NCBI RefSeq assembly: GCF_020379485.1
Contig: NW_026016779.1
Location: forward strand, 1-64,000
Direction of reading: 5' to 3'
DNA length: 64,000 nucleotides
Source of the DNA: Brassica napus
Taxonomy: Eukaryota; Streptophyta; Magnoliopsida; Brassicales; Brassicaceae
Under the pieces are notes generated by a model. That model was not told where the DNA came from and ran no database searches. It saw only the letters and a list, made by a program, of their open reading frames with translations. The position numbers were made by a program, and so were the translations under genes. Shown in pieces: positions 12,521 to 25,366 of this stretch (the first letter of the stretch is position 1; every line of letters begins with the position of its first letter).

Positions 12521-15500
12521 GGATTGGCCAGTGAGCTCTTGTGCCTTAGAACCAATGTGGTTGGACACAAGAAGCTCTGGATCACGGCCTAATAGGTGCA
12601 GCAACTCTTCACAGCTTTGCGCACACTTCATACTTCAGCTTCACCTCTTCATGGAACCGGTTTGAAGTCTCCCCATCTCAACTGACTTCACAGCCATCTT
12701 AGAGAAGCTAGGACACGACCAGATCATCTTCAAAACACCAGTGAGGCTGATCAACACTTCACACACTTCCTGCCCTCTTCATCAACCAGGTTTGGAATCT
12801 CCCCCTCTCAACAGGCTTCACAGCCTCTTTGAGAAGCTAAGAGATGACCTGGAGCTGTTTAGTGAGGCGCCAAGCAAAGGTACCTAATACACATTCCAAA
12901 GGTGCATCAGTACTTATCAAGAACTAAGAATTTGAATATCCTGCATCACAGTTGATGCACATAATTCAATCAATCTTTTTCAGTATAATCACAGTTCAAT
13001 CAATTCATTTCTAGTAACTTTCTCAAGCTTAAGCACTTAATAGAAGAATGAATTGAACTGAAACAGACTAAGGGGCACTTCCCTTTTTGTTTTGGTGAGG
13101 AGCTTTCTATGAGTATATGCATCCTCCACTTGTACACATTCCTTTGTACCGGCTCATCTTAGGGACTGATACAACTTGACTCTCCACTTGATCCTCCCTC
13201 AAGTAGTCTCTGTAGATATCACATCCATCTCCTAAAGGTTGCTTATCAGGATCACAAGTACCTGATTCAATATGAACGCAGTGCCTCAGTTCTTTAGGAG
13301 AGAAATCCAAGTACATAGGCTTATCTTTTCAGACTAAGCTGCATTAATTCAATGAATTTTAAGGAGATAAGTCTATCATCTTGAGTAACATGATAAGTAG
13401 ACTTCCCTTTTTATTTTTGGTGAGTTTCCCACTCGGCCAATGCATCATCTTCTTGGCACCATCAACTTGTTGGATGACTAAATGGGTCTATCAGCTTCTC
13501 CTCAGCCACCTCTCATTGAAGCCGCATTCATGGAGAGCCTTCCTCCTCACTTGCCAAGACTGCTCTGAACAGCCTCTTGCCTAGACACGCCACTGACTTG
13601 GCCCGGTTGATGGTTCTTCTTAGAAGCCTTTGCAAAGACCTATCAGGCCATGAACCTTGCTTATTTAACATTCCCCCCTCAAGCTTAGTTTCCGAGACTT
13701 TGATTTGGAACTAAGCTTGTGTGGGTGTAAGCACTTTCATGGCCTTAGACCACGGTCTCAACAGACTGTGGTGATGGTCTCGGTCTTGTGAGCTGCTCTC
13801 TTCCTTATACCAGGAACTAGGGTGTTTGAATCACCATAGAGAGCCTCACAAGTCACCCTTCTTATTGCATAATGTCCCATGCTACACTTCCTGTAGACTA
13901 AGGACTAGACATGTCCTAATGGTATTATGCAATAGCCATTTCTCATTGCATAATCAATCACACTACACTTCCTGTAGAGTGAGGACTGACATGTCCTAGT
14001 GATGATATGCAATGGCAAAAGACCTTTGTCTTTACATTCTTGGTTGTTGGTGAGTTACTTGTATCACTGCTTGTGTGCCTAAAACCACCACAACACAATG
14101 CAAAATTAAATCATCCTATTGGGACCAAAGCAAGATCACACATCTTGTTTGATCACCAATGCCTCAACAAAATATTAATTCTGAAATAGGCAAACAAAAG
14201 ATCAAGGACAAGCACAATCTAGACAAGGGTAACAATGCATGATCAATCCGACAGTTCAATGCATGAATGCAATAACTTAGACAGCACCTAATTGATGCAA
14301 GACACTTTCAAGAGATAAACCTATCATGCTTGTATAGAAAGAGATAAAGATCAGGTTTACTCCCTTGTATAAATGGTGAGCTTGACAGCTCCTTCTCTTA
14401 TCATGCAAGCTCATCCACACTCCTCTTCAGGCTTGAGACCAAGTATAGGGAAGGTCTAAGCTTGTTGGTGAGCGCATGATAACTCCATGATAAGTCTTGT
14501 GGAAAGCACCTCCATCTCCTTTGGACTTGATGCTTGAACCTCCACCACATCATCATTCCATTGAGGAGATACCTCAGCCAATTCTCCAAGCACCTCACAC
14601 GCCTTGTTGAGTGACCTTCTTCTTCCCTCTACTTCGGCAGAACCACTCCATGATCAACTTGTAATGACCTTGAGTAATACAGGTCATTGAGCAACAGGAT
14701 CATCAGGTGGCTCACTTTGCTTCTCAAGCTTGGATATAGTATGGGTCCAAGCTTGAAGTGAGCCTCAATGAGCCTTAAGATCAGGAGCGCAACATCTCAT
14801 GGATTGCGCTTCAACCACTGATCAACCCTTCCCTTTATCTCCAATGCCTTTTGGTCACCAGTCTCCTCTAGACTTAGGTGATGACCATTCGCCTTGTGTA
14901 TCCACATACACCCCAGCGACCATTCCCAATGGGTAAAGTCTTCCTCTTTTACTAAGATTGATGATGAACAAAGAGCACATCATGTGAACCTGAAACATCA
15001 ATCAAACTCCAGCAAAGATAAGACACAAGCATTGGGATCAATCCTTGACCAATATCAAGTTTGATCTCCAATGTAACAGGCTATGCAACAGATTGAAACA
15101 AGCATTATCACATTCACATCTTTGCAAGCAATCTCTCTAAGTACAAGCAAGATCAAATCAGATTCAAGACGAGCTACTTAGGCAATAACTTCTGCCTTAA
15201 CTACAATTTAGATTTGAATCTAAGTGTATCAACCTAAGGCAGCAACAATATGACAATATGCAATAACCTTAATCAGTTTCTATTTATGAATGCAAGAAGA
15301 GATCAGACAATACTAGGATTGAACATAGACAGTATGAGACATGCTTATGTATGCAAAACAGCTTATCAATCATGATGTAATCAGTTGAGATATTCTACTC
15401 ATTCCTACAACATATTCATGGCGATTTGAGCTATGGAAATACGCAAGTCAATGCAACAGACAGAATCATGATAATATCAAGTCCTAATCTATGCAAGCAC

Positions 15501-16316
15501 ATTCTCTAAATACTTATGTATGATCAATGATCAAACCCATAGTATTTAGGCAATAATAGTTAACCACCTTAACCACCATCTTAGACATTAATCTAGATGT
15601 TTCAATCTTAAGGTAGCAACCGAATGATAATGCAAAACACCTTAACAACCCTTTTAGACCTCATGAGTGCAACCAGCGGATGAGACAATATCATCTAGCA
15701 TCCTAGCAACACATTCAAGACTCACAGCATGGCATATATCATCAAGAACACCAAACAAGTCTCATAAAGCATCCTGGGATATACACAGCACATCAATCAC
15801 CACACCACCTCAACATTTCTATACTCAAGCTTTTAATAAAGAGGGAAAGAGATCCAGCTTACAGCCAAGGAACTTTTACTAGTTCCTTGAATCTCCATGG
15901 TTCATGGCCAGATGTTGAGCTCTTGGTGTCGTATCACACCCCTTCTTCTTTCATGAACCATCCTCTTGAACCCACCATGGCTGAGACACCTCCTTTCCTC
16001 CCTTTCAAGTCGCCAAAACCAGTCCCAAGTAGAAAGCTGTCACCTTTCTTCTTGAACCACCACTAAGACTCAAGGATCTAGCTCTTGAAGAGTGTTGTCA
16101 AACCGCTTCAAGGCTTTGTTCTTCAGGGTCTCCTTTCTTCAGGGCGAGCTTGATAAGCCAGGATAGAGCATATACAGCTTCTTAAGCACCTCGGATGTGT
16201 TTATCTTCCTCCTGAAGATGAACAAACGTTGGCTGGACCAAAGAGCTTCTTCTTTGCTTCAAACAGCCATGGAAGTGGGCTTGAGCTTTGCGGAAGTTAG
16301 ATACCAGGTTCTGATG
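12521..16316 (-). other. Element F non-coding interior
   Basis: About 3.8 kb with no credible long open frame on either strand. It contains AAGCTT-centred inverted repeats and a second polypurine-like block (minus-strand CTTGAGGGGGGAATG, near 13668-13690) resembling an internal polypurine tract. The stretch about 14400-14930 matches element C interior (about 34860-35400) in the same relative orientation. This shared non-coding conservation suggests cis-acting function for transposition rather than protein coding. Confidence 0.7.
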
Positions 16317-16334
16317 AACCTGGCTCTGATACCA
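16317..16334 (-). other. Element F primer-binding site
   Basis: The minus strand reads TGGTATCAGAGCCAGGTT, complementary to the 3' end of plant initiator tRNA-Met, directly adjoining the 5' LTR. Confidence 0.92.
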
Positions 16335-17269
16335 TGAGATTTTTATAAGGATTCACTCTAGGTGTGTATGAGAAAGTGTTTAGGAGAGTTTATATGAACA
16401 GATTTGAGACTTAGGAGTATGGGGAGAGATTTAGAGTATGAAAGAGACTAGGTAACGAGATTAAAGAGACTGAGAGACTTAGAGAATAGATTAGACTTTC
16501 AGAGAACATGAAGGAGAAGGGTTTCCCCCCTTACTCACTTAAGTGTTTACAATCACATATACAAGGCTTTTATATGCCTTTACATTTCACTCATAAACCC
16601 TACATCCTAAGGCTGTAAATGATGAATAAAATGAATGGACAGGATGAGAGTAGACAGGTCCTGGTCTTCTTAGTGCAAGCTGGACAGGATAGGCGCGCCT
16701 TGACTGAATGGAGGGAGGAGATAGCTTCATTTGAATTACACGGCTAGGATGGATCCGTGAGTGACTAAGGCTGTAAAGGTAAAGCTCCTTTCCCTTTCCA
16801 GCCTGTCTCTTGACTCATCTGATCCTAAGGAATATTCCTCTCCTCCCTTAGCTTCCAACGGTCACATTTCTTCAAGCAAGCCACGCCCTAACTTTGCACT
16901 TCTCTTCTTTTGAGTTTCCCGGATGTGTGGTCGAGAGGTGTGGTCGTACGGTCGATGGTACGGATCTCCTGTCCGTACCACTCGCCCTATTTATGCCCAA
17001 TACTCTTCCTCCTTCTTCTGATGATCCACACACCTTCTCTTAGTTGCCCATGTCCGTACGAGGCCGTACACACGCCCTATCTTTGCACCTTGGACCATCT
17101 TCTCTCAAACTCTTCCAAACCCTTCTTCTGATCAGTCTAAGTCCCTCCTAGACTTATCTTCACAAGATAACTACTTCAGAACACTTCTGAAGCTTGATTG
17201 AACTCTTCTGGACATCTTCTAGAGCTTGCCCTATTATTGTACAAGCTCTATCTTCTCTTCAGTTCAACA
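16335..17269 (-). repeat. Element F 5' LTR
   Basis: 935 bp; I saw no difference from the 3' LTR. It adjoins the primer-binding site on one side and the CATAA target duplication on the other. Confidence 0.92.
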
Positions 17270-20200
17270 CATAAAGTGGTGGAGAATCACCAGGAAGTTA
17301 AATAAATCTCATAGGAGTTGGGATGAAGAAGTTATCCCACTTTCAAATCAGGTGATTCCTGTTTCCCAGTTTGGGAATAGCATAGCTTCATCGTCGTTCC
17401 CATCAAACCAGGATGATTCACTTTGTGAGAAGCTTGATTTAGATACATAAAGTTGTGGAGAATCACCAGGAAGTTGAATATATCTCATAGGAGTTGGCGA
17501 AAAGAAGTTATCCCACTTTCAAATCAGGTGATTCCAGTTTCCCAGTTTGGGAATAGGACAGCTTCTCTGTCGTTCCAATCAAACCAGGATGAATCACTTT
17601 GTGAGAAGCTTGATTTGGATACATAAAGTGGTGGAGAATCACCAGGAAGTTGAATAAATCTCATTGGAGTTGGCATGAAGAAGTTATCCCACTTTCAAAT
17701 CAGGTGATTCCAGTTTCCCAGTTTGGGAATAGCACAGCTTCATCGTCGTTCCAGTCAAACCAGGATGAATCACTTTGGGAGAAGCTTGATTTGGATACAT
17801 AAAGTGGTGGAGAATGACCAGGAAGTTGAATAAATCTCATAGGAGTTCGGATGAAGAAGTTATCCCACTTTCAAATCAGGTGATTCCAGTTTCCCAGTTT
17901 GGGAATAGCACAACTTCATCGTTGTTCCAATCAAACCAGGATGAATCACTTTGTGAGAAGCTTGATTTGGATACATAAAGTGGTGGATAATCACCAGGAA
18001 GTTAAATAAATCTCATAGGAGTTGGGATGAAGAAGTTATCCCACTTTCAAATCAGGTGATTCCAGTTTCCCAGTTTGGGAATAGCATAGCTTCATCGTCG
18101 TTCCCATCAAACCAGGATGATTCACTTTGTGAGAAGCTTGATTTAGATACATAAAGTAGTGGAGAATCACCAGGAAGTTGAATATATCTCATAGGAGTTG
18201 GCGAAAAGAAGTTATCCCACTTTCAAATCAGGTGATTCCAGTTTCCCAGTTTGGGAATAGGACAGCTTCTCTGTCGTTCCAATCAAACCAGGATGAATCA
18301 CTTTGTGAGAAGCTTGATTTGGATACATAAAGTGGTGGAGAATCACCAGGAAGTTGAATAAATCTCATAGGAGTTGGCATGAAGAAGTTATCTCACTTTT
18401 AAATCAAGTGATTCCAGTTTCCCAGTTTGGGAATAGCACAGCTTCATCGTCGTTCCAATCAAACCAGGATGAATCTCTTTGTAAGAAGCTTGATTTGGAT
18501 ACATAAAGTGGTGGAGAATCACCAGGAAGTTAAATCAATCTCATAGGAGTTGGGATGAAGAAGTTATCCCACTTTCAAATCAGGTGATTCCAGTTTCCCA
18601 GTTTGGGAATAGCACAGCTTCTTCGTCATTCCAATCAAACCAGGATGAATCTCTTTGTAAGAAGCTTGATTTGGATACATAAAGTGGTGGAGAATCACCA
18701 GGAAGTTGAATAAATCTCATAAGAGTTGGGATGAAGAAGTTATCCCACTTTCGAATCAGGTGATTCCAGTTTCCCAGTTTGGGAATAGCACAGCTTCATC
18801 GTTGTTCCAATCAAACCAGAATGAATCACTTTGTGAGAAGCTTGATTTGGATACATAAAGTGGTGGAGAATCACCAGGAATTTAAATAAATCTCATAGGA
18901 GTTGGGATGAAGAAGTTATCCCACTTTCAAATCAGGTGATTCCAGTTTCCCTGTTTTGGAATAGCACAGCTTCATCGTCGTTCAAATCAAACCAGGATGA
19001 ATCACTTTGTGAGAAGCTTGATTTGGATACATAAAGTGGTGGAGAATCACCAGGAAGTTGAATAAATCTCATAGGAGTTGGGATGAAGAAGTTATCCCAC
19101 TTTCAAATCAGGTGATTCCAGTTTCCCAGTTTGGGAATAGCACAGCTTCATCGTCGTTCCAATCAAACCAGGATGAATCACTTTGTGAGAAGCTTGATTT
19201 GAATACATAAAGTGGTGGAGAATCACCAGGAAGTTGAATAAATCTCATAGGAGTTGGCGTGAAGAAATTATCCCACTTTCAAATCAGGTGATTCCAGTTT
19301 CCTAGTTTGGGAATAGCACAGCTTCATCGTCGTTCCCATCAAACCAGGATGATTCACTTTGTGAGAAGCTTGATTTAGATACATAAAGTTGTGGAGAATC
19401 ACCAGGAAGTTGAATAAATCTCATAGGAGTTGGCGAAAAGAAGTTATCCCACTTTCAAATCAGGTGATTCCAGATTCCCAGTTTGGGAATAGCACAGCTT
19501 CTTCGTCATTCCAATCAAACCAGGATGAATCTCTTTGTAAGAAGCTTGATTTGGATACATAAAGTGGTGGAGAATCACCAGGAAGTTGAATAAATCTCAT
19601 AGGAGTTCGGATGAAGAAGTTATCCCACTTTCAAATCAGGTGATTCCAGTTTCCCAGTTTGGGAATAGCACAGCTTCATCGTTGTTCCAATCAAACCAGG
19701 ATAAATCACTTTGTGAGAAGCTTGATTTGGATACATAAAGTGGTGGAGAATCACCAGGAAGTTAAATAAATCTCATAGGAGTTGGGATGAAGAAGTTATC
19801 CCACTTTCAAATCAGGTGATTCCTGTTTCCCAGTTTGGGAATAGCATAGCTTCATCGTCGTTCCCATCAAACCAGGATGATTCACTTTGTGAGAAGCTTG
19901 ATTTAGATACATAAAGTTGTGGAGAATCACCAGGAAGTTGAATATATCTCATAGGAGTTGGTGAAAAGAAGTTATCCCACTTTCAAATCAGGTGATTCCA
20001 GTTTCCCAGTTTGGGAATAGGACAGCTTCTCTGTCGTTCCAATCAAACCAGGATGAATCACTTTGTGAGAAGCTTGATTTGGATACATAAAGTGGTGGAG
20101 AATCACCAGGAAGTTGAATAAATCTCATTGGAGTTGGCATGAAGAAGTTATCCCACTTTCAAATCAGGTGATTCCAGTTTCCCAGTTTGGGAATAGCATA

Positions 20201-23200
20201 GCTTCATCGTCGTTCCAGTCAAACCAGGATGAATCACTTTGGGAGAAGCTTGATTTGGATACATAAAGTGGTGGAGAATGACCAGGAAGTTGAATAAATC
20301 TCATAGGAGTTGGCGAAAAGAAGTTATCCCACTTTCAAATCAGGTGATTCCAGTTTCCCAGTTTGGGAATAGCACAGCTTCTTCGTCGTTCCAATCAAAC
20401 CAGGATGAATCTCTTTGTAAGAAGCTTGATTTGGATACAAGTGGTGGAGAATCACCAGGAAGTTAAATCAATCTCATAGGAGTTGGGATGAAGAAGTTAT
20501 CCCACTTTCAAATCAGCTGATTCCAGTTTCCCAGTTTTGGAATAGCACAGCTTCTTCGTCATTCCAATCAAACCAGGATGAATCTCTTTGTAAGAAGCTT
20601 GATTTGGATACATAAAGTGGTGGAGAATCACCAGGAAGTTAAATAAATCTCATAGGAGTTAGGATGAAGAAGTTATCCCACTTTCAAATCAGGTGATTCC
20701 AGTTTCCCAGTTTGGGAATAGCACAGCTTCATCGTCGTTCAAATCAAACCAGGATGAATCACTTTGTGAGAAGCTTGATTTGGATACATAAAGTGGTGGA
20801 GAATCACCAGGAAGTTGAATAAATCTCATAGGAGTTGGGATGAAGAAGTTATCCCACTTTCAAATCAGGTGATTCCAGTTTCCCAGTTTGGGAATAGCAC
20901 AGCTTCTTCGTCATTCCAATCAAACCAGGATGAATCTCTTTGTAAGAAGCTTGATTTGGATACATAAAGTGGTGGAGAATCACCAGGAAGTTGAATAAAT
21001 CTCATAGGAGTTGGGATGAAGAAGTTATCTCACTTTCGAATCAGGTGATTCCAGTTTCCCAGTTTGGGAATAGCACAGCTTCATCGTTGGTCCAATCAAA
21101 CCAGGATGAATCACTTTGTGAGAAGCTTGATTTGGATACATAAAGTGGTGGAGAATGATCAGGAAGTTGAATAAATCTCATAGGAGTTGGGATGAAGAAG
21201 TTATCCCACTTTCAAATCAGGTGATTCCAGTTTCCCAGTTTGGGAATAGCACAGCTTCATCGTCGTTCCCATTAAACCAGGATGATTCACTTTGTGAGAA
21301 GCTTGATTTAGATACATAAAGTTGTGGAGAATCACCAGGATGTTTAATAAATCTCATAGGAGTTGGCGAAAAGAAGTTATCCCACTTTCAAATCAGGTGA
21401 TTCCAGTTTCCCAGTTTGGGAATAGCACAGCTTCTTCGTCGTTCCAATCAAACCAGGATGAATCTCTTTGTAAGAAGCTTGATTTGGATACATAAAGTGG
21501 TGGAGAATCACCAGGAAGTTAAATAAATCTCATAGGAGTTGGGATGAAGAAGTTATCCCAATTTCAAATCAGGTGATTCCAGTTTCCCAGTTTAGGAATA
21601 GCACAGCTTCTTCGTCGTTCCAATCAAACCAGGATGAATCACTTTGTGAGAAGCTTGATTTGAATACATAAAGTGGTGGAGAATCACCAGGAAGTTGAAT
21701 AAATCTCATAGGAGTTGGCGTGAAGAAATTATCCCACTTTCAAATCAGGTGATTCCAGTTTCCCAGTTTGGGAATAGCACAGCTTCATCGTCGTTCCAAT
21801 CAAACCAGGATGAATCACTTTGTGAGAAGCTTTATTTGAATACATAAAGTGGTGGAGAATCACCAGGAAGTTGAATAAATCTCATAGGAGTTGGCGTGAA
21901 GAAATTATCCCACTTTCAAATCAGGTGATTCCAGTTTCCCAGTTTGGGAATAGCACAGCTTCATCGTCGTTCCCATCAAACCAGGATGATTCACTTTGTG
22001 AGAAGCTTGATTTAGATACATAAAGTTGTGGAGAATCACCAGGAAGTTGAATAAATCTCATAGGAGTTGGCGAAAAGAAGTTATCCCACTTTCAAATCAG
22101 GTGATTCTAGATTCCCAGTTTGGGAATAGCACAGCTTCTTCGTCATTCCAATCAAACCAGGATGAATCTCTTTGTAAGAAGCTTGATTTGGATACATAAA
22201 GTGGTGGAGAATCACCAGGAAGTTGAATAAATCTCATAGGAGTTCGGATGAAGAAGTTATCCCACTTTCAAATCAGGTGATCCAGTTTCCCAGTTTGGGA
22301 ATAGCACAGCTTCATCGTTGTTCCAATCAAACCAGGATAAATCACTTTGTGAGAAGCTTGATTTGGATACATAAAGTGGTGGAGAATCACCAGGAAGTTA
22401 AATAAATCTCATAGGAGTTGGGATGAAGAAGTTATCCCACTTTCAAATCAGGTGATTCCTGTTTCCCAGTTTGGGAATAGCATAGCTTCATCGTCGTTCC
22501 CATCAAACCAGGATGATTCACTTTGTGAGAAGCTTGATTTGGATACATAAAGTGGTGGAGAATCACCAGGAAGTTGAATAATCTCATAGGAGTTGGCGAA
22601 AAGAAGTTATCCCACTTTCAAATCAGGTGATTCCAGTTTCCCAGTTTGGGAATAGGACAGCTTCTCTGTCGTTCCAATTAAACCAGGATGAATCACTTTG
22701 TGAGAAGCTTGATTTGGATACATAAAGTGGTGGAGAATCACCAGGAAGTTGAATAAATCTCATTGGAGTTGGCATGAAGAAGTTATCCCACTTTCAAATC
22801 AGGTGATTCCAGTTTCCCAGTTTGGGAATAGCACAGCTTCATCGTCGTTCCAGTCAAACCAGGATGAATCACTTTGGGAGAAGCTTGATTTGGATACATA
22901 AAGTGGTGGAGAATGACCAGGAAGTTGAATAAATCTCATAGGAGTTCGGATGAAGAAGTTATCCCACTTTCAAATCAGGTGATTCCAGTTTCCCAGTTTG
23001 GGAATAGCACAGCTTCATCGTTGTTCCAATCAAACCAGGATGAATCACTTTGTGAGAAGCTTGATTTGGATACATAAAGTGGTGGATAATCACCAGGAAG
23101 TTAAATAAATCTCATAGGAGTTGGGATGAAGAAGTTATCCCACTTTCAAATCAGGTGATTCCAGTTTCCCAGTTTGGGAATAGCATAGCTTCATCGTCGT

Positions 23201-24673
23201 TCCCATCAAACCAGGATGATTCACTTTGTGAGAAGCTTGATTTAGATACATAAAGTAGTGGAGAATCACCAGGAAGTTGAATATATCTCATAGGAGTTGG
23301 CGAAAAGAAGTTATCCCACTTTCAAATCAGGTGATTCCAGTTTCCCAGTTTGGGAATAGGACAGCTTCTCTGTCGTTCCAATCAAACCAGGATGAATCAC
23401 TTTGTGAGAAGCTTGATTTGGATACATAAAGTGGTGGAGAATCACCAGGAAGTTGAATAAATCTCATAGGAGTTGGCATGAAGAAGTTATCTCACTTTTA
23501 AATCAAGTGATTCCAGTTTCCCAGTTTGGGAATAGCACAGCTTCATCGTCGTTCCAATCAAACCAGGATGAATCTCTTTGTAAGAAGCTTGATTTGGATA
23601 CATAAAGTGGTGGAGAATCATTAGGAAGTTAAATCAATCTCATAGGAGTTGGGATGAAGAAGTTATCCCACTTTCAAATCAGCTGATTCCAGTTTTCCAG
23701 TTTGGGAATAGCACAGCTTCTTCGTCATTCCAATCAAACCAGGATGAATCTCTTTGTAAGAAGCTTGATTTGGATACATAAAGTGGTGGAGAATCACCAG
23801 GAAGTTGAATAAATCTCATAAGAGTTGGGATGAAGAAGTTATCCCACTTTCGAATCAGGTGATTCCAGTTTCCCAGTTTGGGAATAGCACAGCTTCATCG
23901 TTGTTCCAATCAAACCAGGATGAATCACTTTGTGAGAAGCTTGATTTGGATACATAAAGTGGTGGAGAATCACCAGGAATTTAAAGAAATCTCATAGGAG
24001 TTGGGATGAAGAAGTTATCCCACTTTCAAATCAGGTGATTCCAGTTTCCCTGTTTTGGAATAGCACAACTTCATCGTCGTTCAAATCAAACCAGGATGAA
24101 TCACTTTGTGAGAAGCTTGATTTGGATACATAAAGTGGTGGAGAATCACCAGGAGGTTGAATAAATCTCATAGGAGTTGGCGAAAAGAAGTTATCCCACT
24201 TTCAAATCAGGTGATTCCAGTTTCCCAGTTTGGGAATAGGACAGCTTCTTTGTCCTTCCGATCAAACCAGGATGAATCACTTTGTGAGAAGGTTGATTTG
24301 GATACATAAAGTGGTGGAGAATCACCAGGAAGTTGAATAAATCTCATAGGAGTTGGGATGAAGAAGTTATCCCAATTTCAAATCAGGTGATTCCAGTTTC
24401 CCAGTTTGGGAATAGCACAGCTTCTTCGTCTTTCCAATCAAGCCAGGATGAATCACTTTGTGAGAAGCTTGATTTGGATACATAAAGTGGTGGAGAATCA
24501 CCAGGAAGTTGAATAAATCTCATAGGAGTTGGGATGAAGAAGTTATCCCACTTTCAAATCAGGTGATTCCAGTTTCCCAGTTTGGGAATAGCACAGCATC
24601 TTCGTCATTCCAATCAAACCAGGATGAATATCTTTGTAAGAAGCTTGATTTGGATACATAAAGTGGTGGAGAA
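17270..24673 (+). repeat. CentBr centromeric satellite, array 2 (about 42 monomers)
   Basis: Same orientation and phase as array 1; few indels. Diagnostic variants (ATTCCTGTTTCCC, TCATTGGAGTTGGCATG, CGTTGGTCCAATC, GTTAAATCAATCTC) recur in the same order at about 5.10 kb (29 monomers) once element F is removed. This indicates a large block duplication. The array is interrupted at 24673 by element A. Confidence 0.95.
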
Positions 24674-25205
24674 TGTTGAGAAGAGGTGATAAAGAGTGGG
24701 TACATTGATAGAGGAAGAGTAATGGGGGCAGTCAGTAACTTTGGAGATTTACCACAGTAACTTTAGTTTTACTGTGGTAACTAAGGTATAACTTTGGGAA
24801 GTTACCTTTCACCCATTTGGAGAGTGAAGCACGTCCAAGGAGAGTCTGGATAAGGAAGGAGCAATCTGGATAAGGAAGAAGCATTCAGGATAAGGTCTGG
24901 TCATAGCTGGAAAGGTAAAACACCTTTACAGCCTGTCCAAGCATGTGAGAACACCCATTGGCTGCTTTTGGATGGCTCTCCTTGACTCCACATGTTCCTG
25001 ATCTCCTCTGACCCTATGATTTCGAATTGTATCTTGTATCACTCATATAAAGCCTTGTAAACCTCATTGTTAATAATTAATGGAGTTTTGAGTATTCTCT
25101 CTTGTTCTTTATTCTCTTAGTCTCTCTTAATCTCCTAATCTCATACAAACTACACAAATCATCTCTTGATATTCATTCATCACTCTACATACACAAAAGT
25201 GTATA
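24674..25205 (+). repeat. Element A 5' LTR
   Basis: 532 bp, TGTTGAG...GTGTATA. It contains a perfect 12-bp inverted repeat TTACCACAGTAA / TTACTGTGGTAA (24749-24760 and 24769-24780). A TATA box (TATAAAG) lies at 25046-25052. Confidence 0.92.
25046..25052 (+). promoter_or_regulatory. Element A TATA box
   Basis: TATAAAG in the downstream third of the 5' LTR, about 160 bp before the primer-binding site, is a suitable position for LTR-driven transcription. Confidence 0.55.
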
Positions 25206-25223
25206 TGGTATCAGAGCCAGGTT
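25206..25223 (+). other. Element A primer-binding site
   Basis: TGGTATCAGAGCCAGGTT directly follows the 5' LTR; it is complementary to initiator tRNA-Met. Confidence 0.93.
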
Positions 25224-25366
25224 GCGCAAAGGAGAGAGGGTGTTTGATTATGATTTTCGAAATCTGAGTTTCTTGAGGTGTTCTTGAGGTGTTCTTGGTG
25301 TTCTTGATGTGTTCTTGGTGCTTTTTGGTGTGCTTGAGATCGAATTGAGTCTGTGGAGAGTTTCTG
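25224..25366 (+). other. Element A leader with TTCTTG repeats
   Basis: The untranslated leader contains five imperfect repeats of (G)TGTTCTTG(A/G) between 25270 and 25330. Similar repeats occupy the same place in B and E. Function unknown; packaging or dimer signals sit here in retroelements generally. Confidence 0.6.

Larger units (their letters stand above)
11446..17269 (-). mobile_element. Element F: complete non-autonomous LTR retrotransposon
   Basis: Two 935-bp direct repeats (11446-12380 and 16335-17269) look identical by eye. They are flanked by the 5-bp target duplication CATAA (11441-11445 and 17270-17274) within CentBr. In the minus sense the LTR is TGTTGAAC...ATCTCA with canonical TG...CA ends. 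A tRNA-Met primer-binding site (16317-16334) and a polypurine tract (12381-12395) fix the orientation. The roughly 3.95-kb interior encodes no gag, protease, integrase or RT that I can find. This fits a large retrotransposon derivative (LARD-like) mobilised in trans. Parts of its interior match element C. Confidence 0.92.

Noticed and set aside
25270..25330. Heat-shock element in the TTCTTGAG leader repeats
   Set aside because: A heat-shock element needs alternating GAA and TTC at fixed spacing; here TTC repeats face the same way.
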